Source: Pseudomonas sp. AB6
GTDB lineage: Bacteria; Pseudomonadota; Gammaproteobacteria; Pseudomonadales; Pseudomonadaceae
Direction: 5' to 3'
Length of the DNA stretch: 64,000 nucleotides
NCBI RefSeq assembly: GCF_034314105.1
Contig: NZ_JAVIWJ010000001.1
Location: 1,737,501 to 1,801,500 of the forward strand
In this document: positions 45,777 to 55,914 of the stretch, piece by piece
Position numbering within the stretch: the first letter of the stretch is position 1
Layout: each line of letters begins with the position of its first letter
Notes under the pieces: model-generated
What the model was told of the DNA's origin: nothing
The model's input: only the letters and a program-made list of their open reading frames with translations
The model's database searches: none
Translations under genes and position numbers: made by a program

Positions 45777-45803
45777 CACAAAAGCAAATATTTAGCTTTT
45801 GTG
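45777..45803. promoter_or_regulatory. Operator-like palindrome between MFS and TetR genes
   Basis: CACAAAAGC (45777-45785) and GCTTTTGTG (45795-45803) are perfect 9-base inverted copies with the AT-rich AAATATTTA between them, 27 bases in all. The spacing and place between divergent MFS and TetR genes fit the binding site of the TetR protein, controlling both. Confidence 0.7.
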
Positions 45804-45856
45804 AGTGTGCAACGCAACACCTCTTAAAGCAAATTCTTTGTGTTAAGGTCTGCCGT

Positions 45857-46411
45857 ATGGCTATTAAAGAAGGTATTCGCACGGGCGGCCGCAGTGCCCG
45901 TGTTCAAGAGTCGATCCACGCCGCTATCCGCGATCTGTTGCTTGAGCATGAACGTTCAACTCTTAGCGTACCGATGATTGCGGCCCGCGCAGGGGTGACG
46001 CCATCCACCATATATCGGCGTTGGGGCGACCTGACCAGTTTGCTGGCAGACGCTGCGCTAGAGCGCTTGCGCCCGGACGTACCGGTTAATTGCGGCAACC
46101 TCCGCGACGATCTGCAGAGCTGGACCGAACAATATTTAGACGATATGAACTCCGTTGCCGGGCGGGAGATGATGCGGGACGTTGTCGCGAGCGCTGCAGG
46201 TCGTTCAGGCAAATGTGCGACTATTGTCCGCGATCAGCTTCAAATCATTGTCGATCGTGCAATCGCACGCGGCGAGGCAACACCCCCTGCCGAAGACCTT
46301 GTGGACGCGATTGTGGCGCCGATGATTTACCGAATCCTGTACGCAGAGGCGCCCCCCGCCATAGACCGAATGTTTCAGTTAATTGATATCTGTCTGGTCC
46401 GGCACTGCTGA
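45857..46411 (+). CDS. TetR/AcrR-family transcriptional regulator
   Basis: 184-residue repressor. The N-terminal helix-turn-helix is visible as SVPMIAARAGVTPSTIYRRW near residues 35-55, followed by a helical ligand domain with the C-terminal TetR_C-like end. It is divergent from the MFS pump and should repress that pump and itself through the 27-base palindrome at 45777-45803. Unusually, its stop codon shares a base with the start of a leucine-rich-repeat protein kinase (TGATG at 46409-46413), so a kinase is made from the same message. Confidence 0.85.
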   Translation: MAIKEGIRTGGRSARVQESIHAAIRDLLLEHERSTLSVPMIAARAGVTPSTIYRRWGDLTSLLADAALERLRPDVPVNCGNLRDDLQSWTEQYLDDMNSVAGREMMRDVVASAAGRSGKCATIVRDQLQIIVDRAIARGEATPPAEDLVDAIVAPMIYRILYAEAPPAIDRMFQLIDICLVRHC

Positions 46412-47724
46412 TGATGGATGCCGATCGTCGACCACACACCCTTGAACGCCTTCGTGCAGGCCAACTTAACGGCATCAAACGCCTTGATTTGTCCTGTGGG
46501 CTACTAGAGTTTCCTGTAGAAATTTTCGACCTTGCTGACACACTTGAAATTCTCAACCTGAGTGGTAATGCACTCCGTAATTTGCCAGCGGACCTCTACC
46601 GTTTACAAAAACTGCGTGTCTTGTTTTGTTCGGAAAACCAGTTCACCGAGCTGCCGCCGTGTATCGGTCATTGCAGTCAATTGCAAATCATCGGGTTCAA
46701 GGCCAATCAAATTCGACACATTCCGGCCCAGGCATTACCACCACTGCTGCGCTGGTTGATCCTGACCGACAATTGCATTGAAACCTTGCCCGAGGCTATC
46801 GGTGACTGCGGCGCCTTGCAAAAGCTAATGCTTGCGGGCAACCAGTTGCACACATTACCGGCGTCCCTTGCTCGCTGTACGCAACTCGAATTGGTGCGCA
46901 TCTCCGCCAATCAGCTAACCGCGCTTCCCGACTGGCTATTAAAATTGCCTGCACTGGCTTGGCTGGCCTACGCGGGTAACCCGCTGCCCACCTACCACGC
47001 GGATACGCCCATCCGGCAAATCATTTGGTCGCACCTGGCCGTGCAGCAACTATTGGGCGAAGGCGCTTCCGGAGTTATCCAGCAGGCGCTGTGGCGAGCA
47101 CCGGAACAACTGGAGACGTTGGTGGCGGTGAAACTTTATAAAGGCAGCATCACCAGCGACGGTTCCCCACTGAACGAGATGGCGGCCTGTATCGCGGCGG
47201 GTTCGCACCCGAATCTGATTGGCGTCGAAGGGCAAATCGCAGAACACCCTAGCGATCAAACCGGTTTAGTCATGCAACTCATCGCCCCACACTTCGAAAA
47301 CCTCGCCGGGCCGCCGAGCCTTGAGTCCTGTACGCGGGATGTCTATCCATTGAATACCGTCTTCACCTTGGAAACCGCGCTACGGCTAGCCCGGGGTATA
47401 GCCTCGGCCGCTGAACACCTCCATGCCAGCCACCTCAGCCACGGTGACTTGTACGCTCATAACATTTTGTTCAGCCAAGACGGCGATTGCCTGTTAGGAG
47501 ACTTCGGTGCAGCGTCATTCCACCCCACTGGACAGACAGAGCAACCGGCACTGCTGGAGCGGATTGAAGTTCGGGCATTTGGAATTTTACTGGATGAACT
47601 GACGAAACGCTGCGGATCGCGGGAAGTGGCAGGACTGAACGCTCTTCAACACAAGTGCACTCAGCCAGACGTTCTGGCAAGGCCGTCGTTCGCAGAGGTT
47701 AACCGGGTATTGCGAGAGCTTTAA
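46411..47724 (+). CDS. Leucine-rich-repeat protein kinase
   Basis: 437-residue fusion. Residues about 25-205 form seven or so LRR units of the LxxLxLxxNxLxxLP form (for example EILNLSGNALRNLPADLY, LMLAGNQLHTLPASL). Residues about 215-437 are a small protein kinase: glycine loop LLGEGASGVIQ, VAVKLYKG with the ATP-binding Lys, Glu of helix C in LNEMAAC, catalytic loop HGDLYAHNIL and GDFGAAS. All catalytic residues are there, so it is probably active. There is no membrane segment. It is translationally coupled to the TetR gene (overlap of one base). The target is unknown. Confidence 0.85.
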   Translation: MMDADRRPHTLERLRAGQLNGIKRLDLSCGLLEFPVEIFDLADTLEILNLSGNALRNLPADLYRLQKLRVLFCSENQFTELPPCIGHCSQLQIIGFKANQIRHIPAQALPPLLRWLILTDNCIETLPEAIGDCGALQKLMLAGNQLHTLPASLARCTQLELVRISANQLTALPDWLLKLPALAWLAYAGNPLPTYHADTPIRQIIWSHLAVQQLLGEGASGVIQQALWRAPEQLETLVAVKLYKGSITSDGSPLNEMAACIAAGSHPNLIGVEGQIAEHPSDQTGLVMQLIAPHFENLAGPPSLESCTRDVYPLNTVFTLETALRLARGIASAAEHLHASHLSHGDLYAHNILFSQDGDCLLGDFGAASFHPTGQTEQPALLERIEVRAFGILLDELTKRCGSREVAGLNALQHKCTQPDVLARPSFAEVNRVLREL

Positions 47725-47784
47725 TATAGCTGCCTTGCAGCGTTGCGATTGGCAAGTGGGTAAAGCAGCGATCGGTTCCTGGTC

Positions 47785-47810
47785 GATCGCAGCCTTCGGC
47801 AGCTCTTACA
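47785..47810. repeat. REP-like arm downstream of the LRR-kinase
   Basis: GATCGCAGCCTTCGGCAGCT then CTTACA is the arm of a frequent Pseudomonas REP (TGTAGGAGCTGCCGAAGGCT then GCGATC on the other strand). A less perfect GCGATCGGTT lies about 15 bases before. It stands between the convergent kinase and YebC-like genes. Confidence 0.6.
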
Positions 47811-47869
47811 GTTATTTTTTAGTCAATAATTTATGCGTCGTTTTCAAATTACGAACCCGGCTGAGCAGC

Positions 47870-48574
47870 TTAACCGGCCAACCCTACGTACACGTTCTGC
47901 ACATCGTCATGCCCATCAATCGCTTCAAGAAACGCCTCGACATCCGCCATTTCCTCATCACTTAAGCCATCAACCGTGCTTTTGGGACGATACCCCAACT
48001 GCGCCGACTGCACGGTGAAACCAAACTCCGGTAGCGCCTTGCACACAGCGTCCAGGTCGGTTAACTCAGTGAGAAACAGCGTAGCGCCTTCTTCGGCTGG
48101 TTCGAAATCCTGAGCACCTGCCTCAATGGCAGCTAATTCAGCGTCGGCGTCCGGCGTCGCGGGCACAGCTTCGATCATTCCCAGATGGTTGAAGTCCCAA
48201 GACACCGAGCCTGCGGCACCTAGTTGCCCCTTGCGAAACAACACACGAATTTCAGACACCGTGCGATTAATGTTGTCGGTCAGGCATTCCACGATCACGG
48301 GCACCCGATGCGGCGCAAATCCTTCGTAAGTCAGGCGCTCAAATGTAACGCCTTCGCCCAGAAGCCCAGCGCCTTTTTTTATCGCGCGCTCAAGTGTTTC
48401 ACGTGGCATTGATGCTTTCTTTGCCTGCTCGATGATTAACCGCAATCGTGGGTTCATGTCGGGATCAGCACCGGTTCGGGCAGCGATCATGATTTCCTTG
48501 GACAGCTTGCCAAAGATTCGACCTTTGGCATTCGATGCCGCTTCTTTATGCTTGACCTTCCACTGTGCGCCCAT
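47870..48574 (-). CDS. YebC/PmpR-family protein (YeeN-like branch)
   Basis: 234-residue protein of the YebC family: N-terminal [20 protein letters not shown], the central [20 protein letters not shown] and [11 protein letters not shown], and the C-terminal [15 protein letters not shown]. YebC proteins were called transcription factors; recent work links them to relief of ribosome stalling at proline stretches. The N-terminus, with [11 protein letters not shown] in place of WANIKHRKGAQD-like, suggests the YeeN paralog rather than the copy next to ruvC. It is alone in this context. Confidence 0.85.
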   Translation of the reverse strand: MGAQWKVKHKEAASNAKGRIFGKLSKEIMIAARTGADPDMNPRLRLIIEQAKKASMPRETLERAIKKGAGLLGEGVTFERLTYEGFAPHRVPVIVECLTDNINRTVSEIRVLFRKGQLGAAGSVSWDFNHLGMIEAVPATPDADAELAAIEAGAQDFEPAEEGATLFLTELTDLDAVCKALPEFGFTVQSAQLGYRPKSTVDGLSDEEMADVEAFLEAIDGHDDVQNVYVGLAG

Positions 48575-48865
48575 GTTTTTCTCTTGGTCCGTGGCTGATA
48601 ACTACCGCCTTAGCTGTCAGCAGGCAGCTGACGATACGTTGGCAATACGCTGAAATTGGCGCTCATTTTATACGCGATCACGCTAGATGAAACCCCTTCC
48701 TGCCCAGCGAGGGCCAAACAGAGTCGGTACGCAAGAAAAACCTGTATTTCATCAAGAACAGTTACGTTTACTTGTAGTCCTTTTCCGAAAAACTGCGCAG
48801 CTCTGACGTTCGTCATCGGCATTCCGTACTCTCTGCCGAGGTTTTTTAGAAGTAAGGATGAGCAG

Positions 48866-50638
48866 TTGAGCCAAGAAAAGGAAACATTGATCACCTTGAC
48901 CGTCGCCAACGCGCCGTTGGAATTACGCGTCACCCATTTCAGAGGCTGTGAAGCACTAAACCGACCTTACTGGTTTGAAATTGACCTGGTTAGTCCAAAC
49001 GTTTATCTAGAGGTCAAACTGCTGAAGTCGCGGAGCGCCTTTCTTTGCATAGGTGAAGAGCAAAATGGCGTCCATGGCTTGATAGGCAGCGTCCTACCGC
49101 TATACGTTGGTAAAACTATCAGCCATTTTCGGGTAACCCTTGAACCACGCTTGCAAGCGTTGCAGCAGCGGTACCATCAGCGATTGTTTCAAGGTTTGAG
49201 CGTACCCCAAATCATTAAGCAGATCCTCGAAGAGCACGGTATCGGGGATGACCATTATCGTTTTGAACCTCTAGTGGGGCTCTATCCACCACGGGAAACC
49301 TGTGCTCAATACGACGAAAATAATTTGCACCTCTTACAGCGACTCTGTGCAGAGGAAGGCATTCATTTCCGTTTTGAACACCACCGCAACCAGCACGTTG
49401 TAATTTTTGGCGACGATCCGGCCAACTTTTCCGAGTTACCGCGACCAGCCCGTTACCAGAAAACCGGCGATCGCGACGCGACTCACCCAGCCATCAGCCA
49501 CATGGTAGAAACCTATGCCTTTGACGCGCGTCCTGAACACTGCACGCCCTTTGCGCACCAATCGCCGCACGACGCCGAGGAGGACAGCCTTCCGTCACCG
49601 GACTACGGCCATGCAGCCAACCAATCGTGCGATACGTTTAAACCCAGCAAGCCGCCGGAAATAGCCGAAACCAGGCTTCGTCAACTGAGCGAACGCACTT
49701 TAGAGCGCATGCGTTGCGAGCGGCGGTATGTGCATGGTGTTAGTAATCAGCCCATGTTGAGCAGCGGACGAATACTGTGGGTGATCGCTCATCCCAATGG
49801 CATGTTCAACGATCATTGGTTACTCACTGAACTTCACCACGCGGGCAAGCAACCCCAAGTGTTGGATGGGCTCGACCCACTTGACACTAAAGAGCTCATC
49901 GAACAGGCGTCGTTGGACCATGACCAGTGGCCACCAACTTTCGATCTTGAATCTAACGACAGGGGCGTTAAGGATCTTGCACCGCTGACTCGCGGCTATC
50001 GAAATCACTTTCGTGCTATCCCATGGGCCATGTCTTATCGCCCGTCGCTTATACCTTACGCGCCAAAAGTTTCCGGTCACCACACTGCCACCTTAATGGG
50101 CGAAAACGGCCTTCCGATAACCCGCGACGCGTTAGGCCGTGTTCAGGTGAAGCTACGTTGGCCACAGATTCAGTCAGGTAACGAAGCTTGTGTTTGGCTG
50201 CCATTGGCCATTGGAGCTCCCTCGACCAGAACAACGTCAGACTTACTGGCAGGCACCGAAGTGATGTTGAATTATTTCGACGGGGATCTAAATCGACCGG
50301 TAATTGTCGACACCGTCAGTGGCCAAGCGACACCGAGGCCGGAGCCGTCGATATGTATCGATGGCCAATCACTGGGCCGCTTGGTGGAGCGCATCCATCT
50401 AAGCGCTGGGCAAACGCTACGTGCTGATGCGCCATCGCCCATGACTCTGGCCACTGCAGATACGCGCATTGAGTTGCACACGGATCACATTCGAATCTCT
50501 AATCCCAAACGCCTGAGTCGCAGCATCTGCGAGGAAGAACCCACCCTTTACGAGAAGACACCGGAACCTGACCAGCCCGATCCTTCGCCAACCCGGCCCG
50601 ACTTCAGCGCACTGTTTCAATGGGTGAGCCGGTATTAG
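48866..50638 (+). CDS. vgrG: Type VI secretion VgrG spike protein
   Basis: 590-residue VgrG. The N-terminal gp27-like part has LELRVTHFRGCEALNRPYWF, FQGLSVPQIIKQIL and RLCAEEGIHFRFEHH. The gp5-like OB-fold region reads TRDALGRVQVKLRWP, with a late WLPLAIGAP and VMLNYFDGDLNRPVIV. There is no long effector extension beyond the spike. The start is TTG at 48866 with AAGGA seven bases before it; the frame is open 70 codons further up but without VgrG sequence. It is an orphan: no hcp or tss gene lies near, and the effector/immunity genes of this window are about 9-12 kb away. Confidence 0.85.
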   Translation: MSQEKETLITLTVANAPLELRVTHFRGCEALNRPYWFEIDLVSPNVYLEVKLLKSRSAFLCIGEEQNGVHGLIGSVLPLYVGKTISHFRVTLEPRLQALQQRYHQRLFQGLSVPQIIKQILEEHGIGDDHYRFEPLVGLYPPRETCAQYDENNLHLLQRLCAEEGIHFRFEHHRNQHVVIFGDDPANFSELPRPARYQKTGDRDATHPAISHMVETYAFDARPEHCTPFAHQSPHDAEEDSLPSPDYGHAANQSCDTFKPSKPPEIAETRLRQLSERTLERMRCERRYVHGVSNQPMLSSGRILWVIAHPNGMFNDHWLLTELHHAGKQPQVLDGLDPLDTKELIEQASLDHDQWPPTFDLESNDRGVKDLAPLTRGYRNHFRAIPWAMSYRPSLIPYAPKVSGHHTATLMGENGLPITRDALGRVQVKLRWPQIQSGNEACVWLPLAIGAPSTRTTSDLLAGTEVMLNYFDGDLNRPVIVDTVSGQATPRPEPSICIDGQSLGRLVERIHLSAGQTLRADAPSPMTLATADTRIELHTDHIRISNPKRLSRSICEEEPTLYEKTPEPDQPDPSPTRPDFSALFQWVSRY

Positions 50639-50653
50639 CAAGATCCTTCTTCA

Positions 50654-51427
50654 TCAATACCCTTTGAAGTGCGGCTCGCGTTTTTCAATGAACGCTGTCA
50701 TGCCTTCTTTTTGATCGCTCGTCGCGAAGGCCGCATGGAAAACCCTGCGCTCAAAGCGGATACCTTCGGCGAGACTCACTTCAAAGGCACGATTAACACT
50801 TTCCTTGACCATCATCGCCACGGGCAAGGATTTTGCGGCGATTTCAGCCGCTACTTTCAACGCCTCATCCAACAAGTGATCAACCGGCAGCACCCGGGAC
50901 ACCAGCCCAGAACGCTCAGCTTCCACTGCGTCAATCAAACGTCCACTCAGACACATTTCCATGGCCTTGGCTTTCCCCACCGCACGTGTGAGCCGTTGGG
51001 TGCCGCCCATGCCGGGCAATACACCCAGTTTGATTTCCGGCTGACCGAATTTTGCGTTATCGGCCGCGAGGATAAAGTCGCACATCAGTGCCAGCTCACA
51101 ACCTCCGCCCAAGGCAAATCCGGCAACCGCGGCGATCATCGGTTTACGCCGGTTAGCAATGCGATCACTGTCGGAAAACAGATCGTCAAGGTAGATCTGC
51201 GGATACGTCAACTCAGACATTTCCTTGATGTCTGCACCTGCGGCGAAGGCTTTTTTAGAGCCTGTCAGGACGATGCAGCCAATGTCACGATTCGCGTCCA
51301 ATACATCCAGCGCCTGGTTCAACTCATGGACCAATTGAGCGTTCAAGGCATTCAACGCGTGGGGACGGTTCAAGGTAATCAAACCTACACGACCTCGAAT
51401 CTCTATCAGAATAGATTCATAACTCAT
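50654..51427 (-). CDS. Enoyl-CoA hydratase
   Basis: 257-residue crotonase-fold enzyme that hydrates 2-enoyl-CoA. The oxyanion loops [10 protein letters not shown] and [15 protein letters not shown] hold the usual backbone pocket. The two catalytic Glu are in GGCEL and [13 protein letters not shown]. The ATG at 51427 begins [12 protein letters not shown]. It is last in a four-gene beta-oxidation operon read SDR, thiolase, acyl-CoA dehydrogenase, hydratase. The order matches the fadAx/fadB1x-like cluster of P. putida as I remember it. Confidence 0.88.
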   Translation of the reverse strand: MSYESILIEIRGRVGLITLNRPHALNALNAQLVHELNQALDVLDANRDIGCIVLTGSKKAFAAGADIKEMSELTYPQIYLDDLFSDSDRIANRRKPMIAAVAGFALGGGCELALMCDFILAADNAKFGQPEIKLGVLPGMGGTQRLTRAVGKAKAMEMCLSGRLIDAVEAERSGLVSRVLPVDHLLDEALKVAAEIAAKSLPVAMMVKESVNRAFEVSLAEGIRFERRVFHAAFATSDQKEGMTAFIEKREPHFKGY

Positions 51428-51511
51428 TGATTTAATTCCATTTTTAAAATAAATATAAAAAGCGCCATATTCCATAAATAACATTAGATTATCAATTTAA
51501 GTAGTTGATAA

Positions 51512-52645
51512 TTAACGATAAAAACTTCTTGAAATGACTATTCGTTGAATATCGCTAGTGCCCTCATAAATCTGGCAGACCCGCACGTCTCGGTAAATAC
51601 GCTCCAGGGGGAAATCATTCAAATAGCCGTAGCCACCCAAAGTCTGTAAAGCACTGGAGCAGACCTTCTCGGCCATTTCCGAAGCAAACAGTTTGGCCAT
51701 AGATGCCTCAACCAACGCCGGCTTGCCACTGTCCCGCAGCGCTGCCGCGTAATGCACCATTTGCCGGGCGACCGCTATCGAAGTGGCCATGTCGGCCAGT
51801 CGAAAGGCCACGGCCTGGTGTTCGGTCAATGACTTGCCAAAGCTAGTCCGCTCCTTGGCGTAATCACGAGCGACTTCAAACGCCGCGCGGGCCATGCCGA
51901 TCGATTGAGCAGCGATGCCCACGCGACCGCCTTCCAGATTGGCCAGCGCGATTTTGTAGCCCTCGCCCTCTGCGCCCAGGCGCTGATCAATCGGAACCTT
52001 GACGTTTTCAAACAGAATTTCACAGGTATCAGAGGCGTGTTGGCCGAGCTTCTCTTCAACCTTGGCGACGGTGTAACCCGGTGAGTCGGTCGGCACGATA
52101 AACGCTGTGATACCGCGCTTACCGGCAGCGGGGTCGGTCACGGCGAAGACGATCACCACCCCGGCGTTTTTCCCGGACGTGATGAACTGCTTACTGCCAT
52201 TGAGCACGTAATGGTCACCCTCCAACCGCGCGCGGGTGCGCAAATTGCTGGCGTCGGAGCCTGCCTGAGCCTCGGTCAGAGCGAAAGCACCCAGCATCTC
52301 GCCGCTGGCCAACGGCGTCAGAAAACGCTGCTTCTGTTGTTCGGTGCCGAACCTGAGGATCGGCACGCAGCCCACTGAGTTGTGCACACTCATGATGGTC
52401 GAACACGCGCCATCCCCAGCGGCGATCTCTTCTAACGCCATGGCGTATGCGAGGTAACCCGTATCGCAGCCGCCCCATTGCTCGGGCACCAACATGCCGA
52501 AGAAGCCGAGTTCAGCCATTTCACTGATGGCCTGGCGCGGAAAAGCATGATCGCGGTCCCATTGAGCAGAGAACGGCCGGAGCCGCTCTTGGGCGAACTG
52601 CCGGGCCGCATCGCTGATTTGTTGTTGTTCTTCGGTGGGAAGCAT
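51512..52645 (-). CDS. Acyl-CoA dehydrogenase (short/branched-chain type)
   Basis: 377-residue FAD enzyme that introduces the 2,3 double bond in acyl-CoA. It has the usual ACAD pattern: [19 protein letters not shown] for FAD and substrate, [16 protein letters not shown], and [20 protein letters not shown] before the catalytic-Glu motif [14 protein letters not shown]. The start at 52645 begins MLPTEEQQQ. The Glu position in YEGT is that of short-chain and 2-methyl-branched-chain enzymes. It is third in the beta-oxidation operon. Confidence 0.88.
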   Translation of the reverse strand: MLPTEEQQQISDAARQFAQERLRPFSAQWDRDHAFPRQAISEMAELGFFGMLVPEQWGGCDTGYLAYAMALEEIAAGDGACSTIMSVHNSVGCVPILRFGTEQQKQRFLTPLASGEMLGAFALTEAQAGSDASNLRTRARLEGDHYVLNGSKQFITSGKNAGVVIVFAVTDPAAGKRGITAFIVPTDSPGYTVAKVEEKLGQHASDTCEILFENVKVPIDQRLGAEGEGYKIALANLEGGRVGIAAQSIGMARAAFEVARDYAKERTSFGKSLTEHQAVAFRLADMATSIAVARQMVHYAAALRDSGKPALVEASMAKLFASEMAEKVCSSALQTLGGYGYLNDFPLERIYRDVRVCQIYEGTSDIQRIVISRSFYR

Positions 52646-52667
52646 GTTCGTTTCCTTATTTAACGCT

Positions 52668-53858
52668 TCAATACAGGCACTCAAGTGCAACCGCTGTCGC
52701 CTCGCCGCCGCCAATGCACACCGCTGCTACGCCGCGCTTAAGCCCCTTTTGGCGCAGTGCTGAGATCAGCGTGACCAAAATCCTCGCCCCCGACGCACCA
52801 ATCGGATGCCCCAACGCACACGCGCCACCGTGGATATTCAACTTGTCGTGAGAAATTTCCAGCGTGCTCATGGCCACCAACGCCACCACGGCGAACGCTT
52901 CGTTGATTTCAAACAGGTCTACGTCTGTTAGCGACCACTCGACCTTACTCATCAACTTTTTAATCGCACCTATGGGCGCTGTCGGAAACAACCCTGGCTC
53001 ATCGGCGAAGGCCGCGTGACCGTGAATCACTGCGAGCGGCTTCAAGCCACGCCGCTGGGCTTCGGAGCGGCGCATCAGTACCAGTGCCGCAGCGCCATCG
53101 GAAATCGAACTGGAGTTGGCGGCAGTTACCGTTCCACCTTCGCGAAACGCCGGTTTCAGAGTAGGAATTTTGTCTATACGAGCCTTGGGCGGCTGCTCGT
53201 CTTCGCTGATCAGCCGCTGTTCCTTGCCGACGGTAACCTGCACCGGAACGATTTCGGCCGAGAAACGGCCGTTGCTGATGGCCTGTTGGGCCCGCATCAG
53301 CGAGTCCACGGCAAAGGCATCTTGCATCTGGCGGCTAATACCATTGAGTTCAGCGCAGTCTTCGGCATAGGTACCCATCAATCGGCCCTTGTCGTAAGCA
53401 TCTTCCAATCCGTCAAGAAACATATGGTCGAGCACCCGGCCATGCCCCATTCGGTAGCCGCTGCGGGCCCGGTCCAGTAAATACGGGGCATTGGACATGC
53501 TTTCCATCCCTCCAGCCACCGCGACCTGGGCGCTACCGGCCAGTAATGAGTCGTGAGCCAGAATGGCTGCCTGCATGCCCGACCCACACATTTTGTTAAG
53601 CGTGGTGCACACCGTAGAACGACTCAGACCCGCGCCCAGCGCCGCTTGCCGAGCGGGCGCCTGACCCAACCCCGCCGACAGCACGCAACCGAATAACACT
53701 TCGTCGATGTCCTGGGCTTCAACGCCTGCACGCTCGACGGCAGCACGAATTGCCGCAGCGCCCAGTTGTGGCGCGGTCAGACTGGCAAGCACCCCCTGAA
53801 ACCCACCCATGGGGGTGCGGACAGCACTTACGATGACAATTGGGTCTTGGATAGACAT
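52668..53858 (-). CDS. Thiolase (acetyl-CoA C-acyltransferase)
   Basis: 396-residue thiolase that splits 3-ketoacyl-CoA. It has the nucleophile C91 in [20 protein letters not shown] with the active His after GGACALG, and the late Cys in [13 protein letters not shown]. The ATG at 53858 opens [11 protein letters not shown]. It is second in the operon, after the SDR-type 3-hydroxyacyl-CoA dehydrogenase. Such thiolases, alone with an SDR dehydrogenase, serve short and 2-methyl-branched acyl chains (isoleucine type) rather than the FadBA complex. Confidence 0.88.
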   Translation of the reverse strand: MSIQDPIVIVSAVRTPMGGFQGVLASLTAPQLGAAAIRAAVERAGVEAQDIDEVLFGCVLSAGLGQAPARQAALGAGLSRSTVCTTLNKMCGSGMQAAILAHDSLLAGSAQVAVAGGMESMSNAPYLLDRARSGYRMGHGRVLDHMFLDGLEDAYDKGRLMGTYAEDCAELNGISRQMQDAFAVDSLMRAQQAISNGRFSAEIVPVQVTVGKEQRLISEDEQPPKARIDKIPTLKPAFREGGTVTAANSSSISDGAAALVLMRRSEAQRRGLKPLAVIHGHAAFADEPGLFPTAPIGAIKKLMSKVEWSLTDVDLFEINEAFAVVALVAMSTLEISHDKLNIHGGACALGHPIGASGARILVTLISALRQKGLKRGVAAVCIGGGEATAVALECLY

Positions 53859-53883
53859 CTCTGGCTTCTCAGTGATGGGAGAA

Positions 53884-54651
53884 TTACTTGGCGGCCATAC
53901 GCAAGGCACCATCGAGACGGATAACCTCGCCGTTAAGCATGCTGTTTTCAATGATATGCCTGACCAACGCCGCGTACTCTTGCGGCTTGCCCAAGCGCGG
54001 CGGGAATGGCACGCCGGCGGCCAGTGATTCCCGCACTTGTTCAGTCATACCGGCCATCATCGGTGTTTCAAAAATACCGGGGGCGATGGTCATCACACGT
54101 ATACCAAACCGCGCCAGCTCACGCGCAGCGGGCAAAGTCATGCTGACGATAGCGCCTTTAGACGCCGCGTAGGCAGCCTGACCGATCTGACCATCATAGG
54201 CCGCCACGGAAGCGGTATTAATAATGACGCCGCGCTCACCACCTGCGTCGGCTTCAGTCTCGGCGATGGCGACGGCGGCTAATCGAAGCAGATTGAAGCT
54301 GCCGATCAGATTGATGTTGATCACTCGGCTGAAGCTGTCCAGTCCATGGGGGCCGCTTTTGCCGAGAATCTTCTCGGCGCCGACCACGCCAGCGCAATTA
54401 ACCAAGCCATGAAGCCCACCAAACGCGGTCACCGCCGCCTCCACAGCAGCTAGTGCCGCCGACTCCTGGCTGACATCGGCCACGGCATAGCGTGCCTGAG
54501 CGCCTAATTTTTGCGCCTCAGCGGCGACGGCGGTTTCGTTGATATCCACCAGCATGACCTTGGCGCCAGCGGCCACCAGCATCTGCGCGGTAGCCGCACC
54601 TAGCCCCGACGCACCGCCACTGACTAAAAAAACCTTGCCTTCGATCTGCAT
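53884..54651 (-). CDS. SDR-type 3-hydroxyacyl-CoA dehydrogenase (HSD17B10-like)
   Basis: 255-residue SDR of the type II 3-hydroxyacyl-CoA dehydrogenase group: cofactor loop SGGASGLG (residues 11-18), [13 protein letters not shown], then active site [19 protein letters not shown] with YAASK. It oxidises 3-hydroxy(-2-methyl)acyl-CoA. The ATG at 54651 begins [10 protein letters not shown]. It is the first gene of the four-gene beta-oxidation operon; the AraC-type regulator lies 252 bases upstream on the same strand and probably controls the operon. Confidence 0.88.
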   Translation of the reverse strand: MQIEGKVFLVSGGASGLGAATAQMLVAAGAKVMLVDINETAVAAEAQKLGAQARYAVADVSQESAALAAVEAAVTAFGGLHGLVNCAGVVGAEKILGKSGPHGLDSFSRVININLIGSFNLLRLAAVAIAETEADAGGERGVIINTASVAAYDGQIGQAAYAASKGAIVSMTLPAARELARFGIRVMTIAPGIFETPMMAGMTEQVRESLAAGVPFPPRLGKPQEYAALVRHIIENSMLNGEVIRLDGALRMAAK

Positions 54652-54903
54652 GAAAATGCCTTCGCTTTTTGGAATAGCGAAATAATCGACGCACAGGAAC
54701 GTTCGGACAATGGTCAAAGCGCTCAAGTTGGATGACTGGTTTGGCCAATGGCGGCGTTAAGGGGCTATATCGAGATCATCTGTGGGGGCTGCCGCCCGTC
54801 TTACAGTGAATACCAGACGTGCAGGAGCATGCTTACGAAGAACCTATGCTTTTATTCAATAAGTTATGTGTTGTTTATAAGGTGATTTCTAGAAAAAAGC
54901 GCC

Positions 54904-55914
54904 TTAAATCCCCACGATTAAACTTCGATAATGCCCCGGGTTAGAGCCGGACCATTTGCGGAAGGCTTTATAAAACGAGCTGGTGTCGGCAAACCCCAGT
55001 CGTGCAGCAATGTCGGCAAAGCTGACGTCTGGATCGGCTAACCAGACAATCGCCAACTCCTTACGCAGGCTGTCTTTGATCGCTTGGTAGCTCTGGCCTT
55101 CTTCTGCCAAACGCCGCCGCAGGGTAGATGCTGACATGTGCCAAGCCTGGGCTAATGCTTCGGTCTCTGGCCAGGATTCGGCGGGCTGGGTGCGCAGCTC
55201 ATTTTTGATCCGCTGGGCGACGCTTTCCGGGTCGCGATACTTAACCAAGATATTGCCCGGCGCCCGCGCCAGAAACTGGGCCAATTCCTCGGCACTGCGC
55301 TTGATCGGCAGGTCCAGACAGTCGGCAGCGAAAATCATTCGGGTGCGCGGACGGTCGAAGCGCAGGTTCTCAGAAAACATTACCGCGTAGTCTTCGTAAA
55401 AATCCGGCTTCGCGCAGCGCAATTCAATGGCCAGGATCGGAATTCTTCGCCCCGCCAGCCAACAGGCTACCCCGTGAACAATCATCCAGTAGGCGAAATA
55501 GGTGAACGCCCGCCGGGGAGATTGATCGCGCTCTTCGAGCACAATTTCAGCCAAAGTTTGCTGACGGACCAGGCTCGCCTGAAAACCATCCAGCATTAGC
55601 GATAAAAAGCTCAAGCCTGACTCAAGCCCGCACGACACGGTCAACTGAGCCATGGACGAGCGGCACAGAAACGCCAAGCTGCCAGACCGTAACCGGCGTG
55701 GGTCCATGCCAAAAAACTCATCATCCAAACGCCGCGCCAGCAAACGCCACAACCGAGCGTAAGCGCTCGCCGATACCCGCGCATTCGGCTGCGCAAAGGA
55801 TTCAAGCGCAATGCCAACCTTGTTCAGCACCTCATCGGTGGCCGCGCCTGGCGTGCAACACTGCAACAGTGCCTCGCGCACCAGTTGCATGGAGATGGTG
55901 TCTTTTTCCGACAT
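54904..55914 (-). CDS. AraC-family transcriptional regulator
   Basis: 336-residue regulator with an N-terminal arabinose-binding-type sensor (AraC_binding_2 like; about 20-200) and a C-terminal pair of helix-turn-helix motifs: HMSASTLRRRLAEEGQSYQA and FADIAARLGFADTSSFYKAF. It is placed just before the beta-oxidation operon, so it is the likely activator for its induction by fatty or branched-chain acids. The ligand is inferred, not shown. Confidence 0.85.
   Translation of the reverse strand: MSEKDTISMQLVREALLQCCTPGAATDEVLNKVGIALESFAQPNARVSASAYARLWRLLARRLDDEFFGMDPRRLRSGSLAFLCRSSMAQLTVSCGLESGLSFLSLMLDGFQASLVRQQTLAEIVLEERDQSPRRAFTYFAYWMIVHGVACWLAGRRIPILAIELRCAKPDFYEDYAVMFSENLRFDRPRTRMIFAADCLDLPIKRSAEELAQFLARAPGNILVKYRDPESVAQRIKNELRTQPAESWPETEALAQAWHMSASTLRRRLAEEGQSYQAIKDSLRKELAIVWLADPDVSFADIAARLGFADTSSFYKAFRKWSGSNPGHYRSLIVGI

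Noticed and set aside
48656-48866. The 70-codon extension before VgrG as part of the protein
   Set aside because: Its composition is unlike VgrG, and the TTG at 48866 has a well-placed AAGGA and begins the conserved N-terminus.
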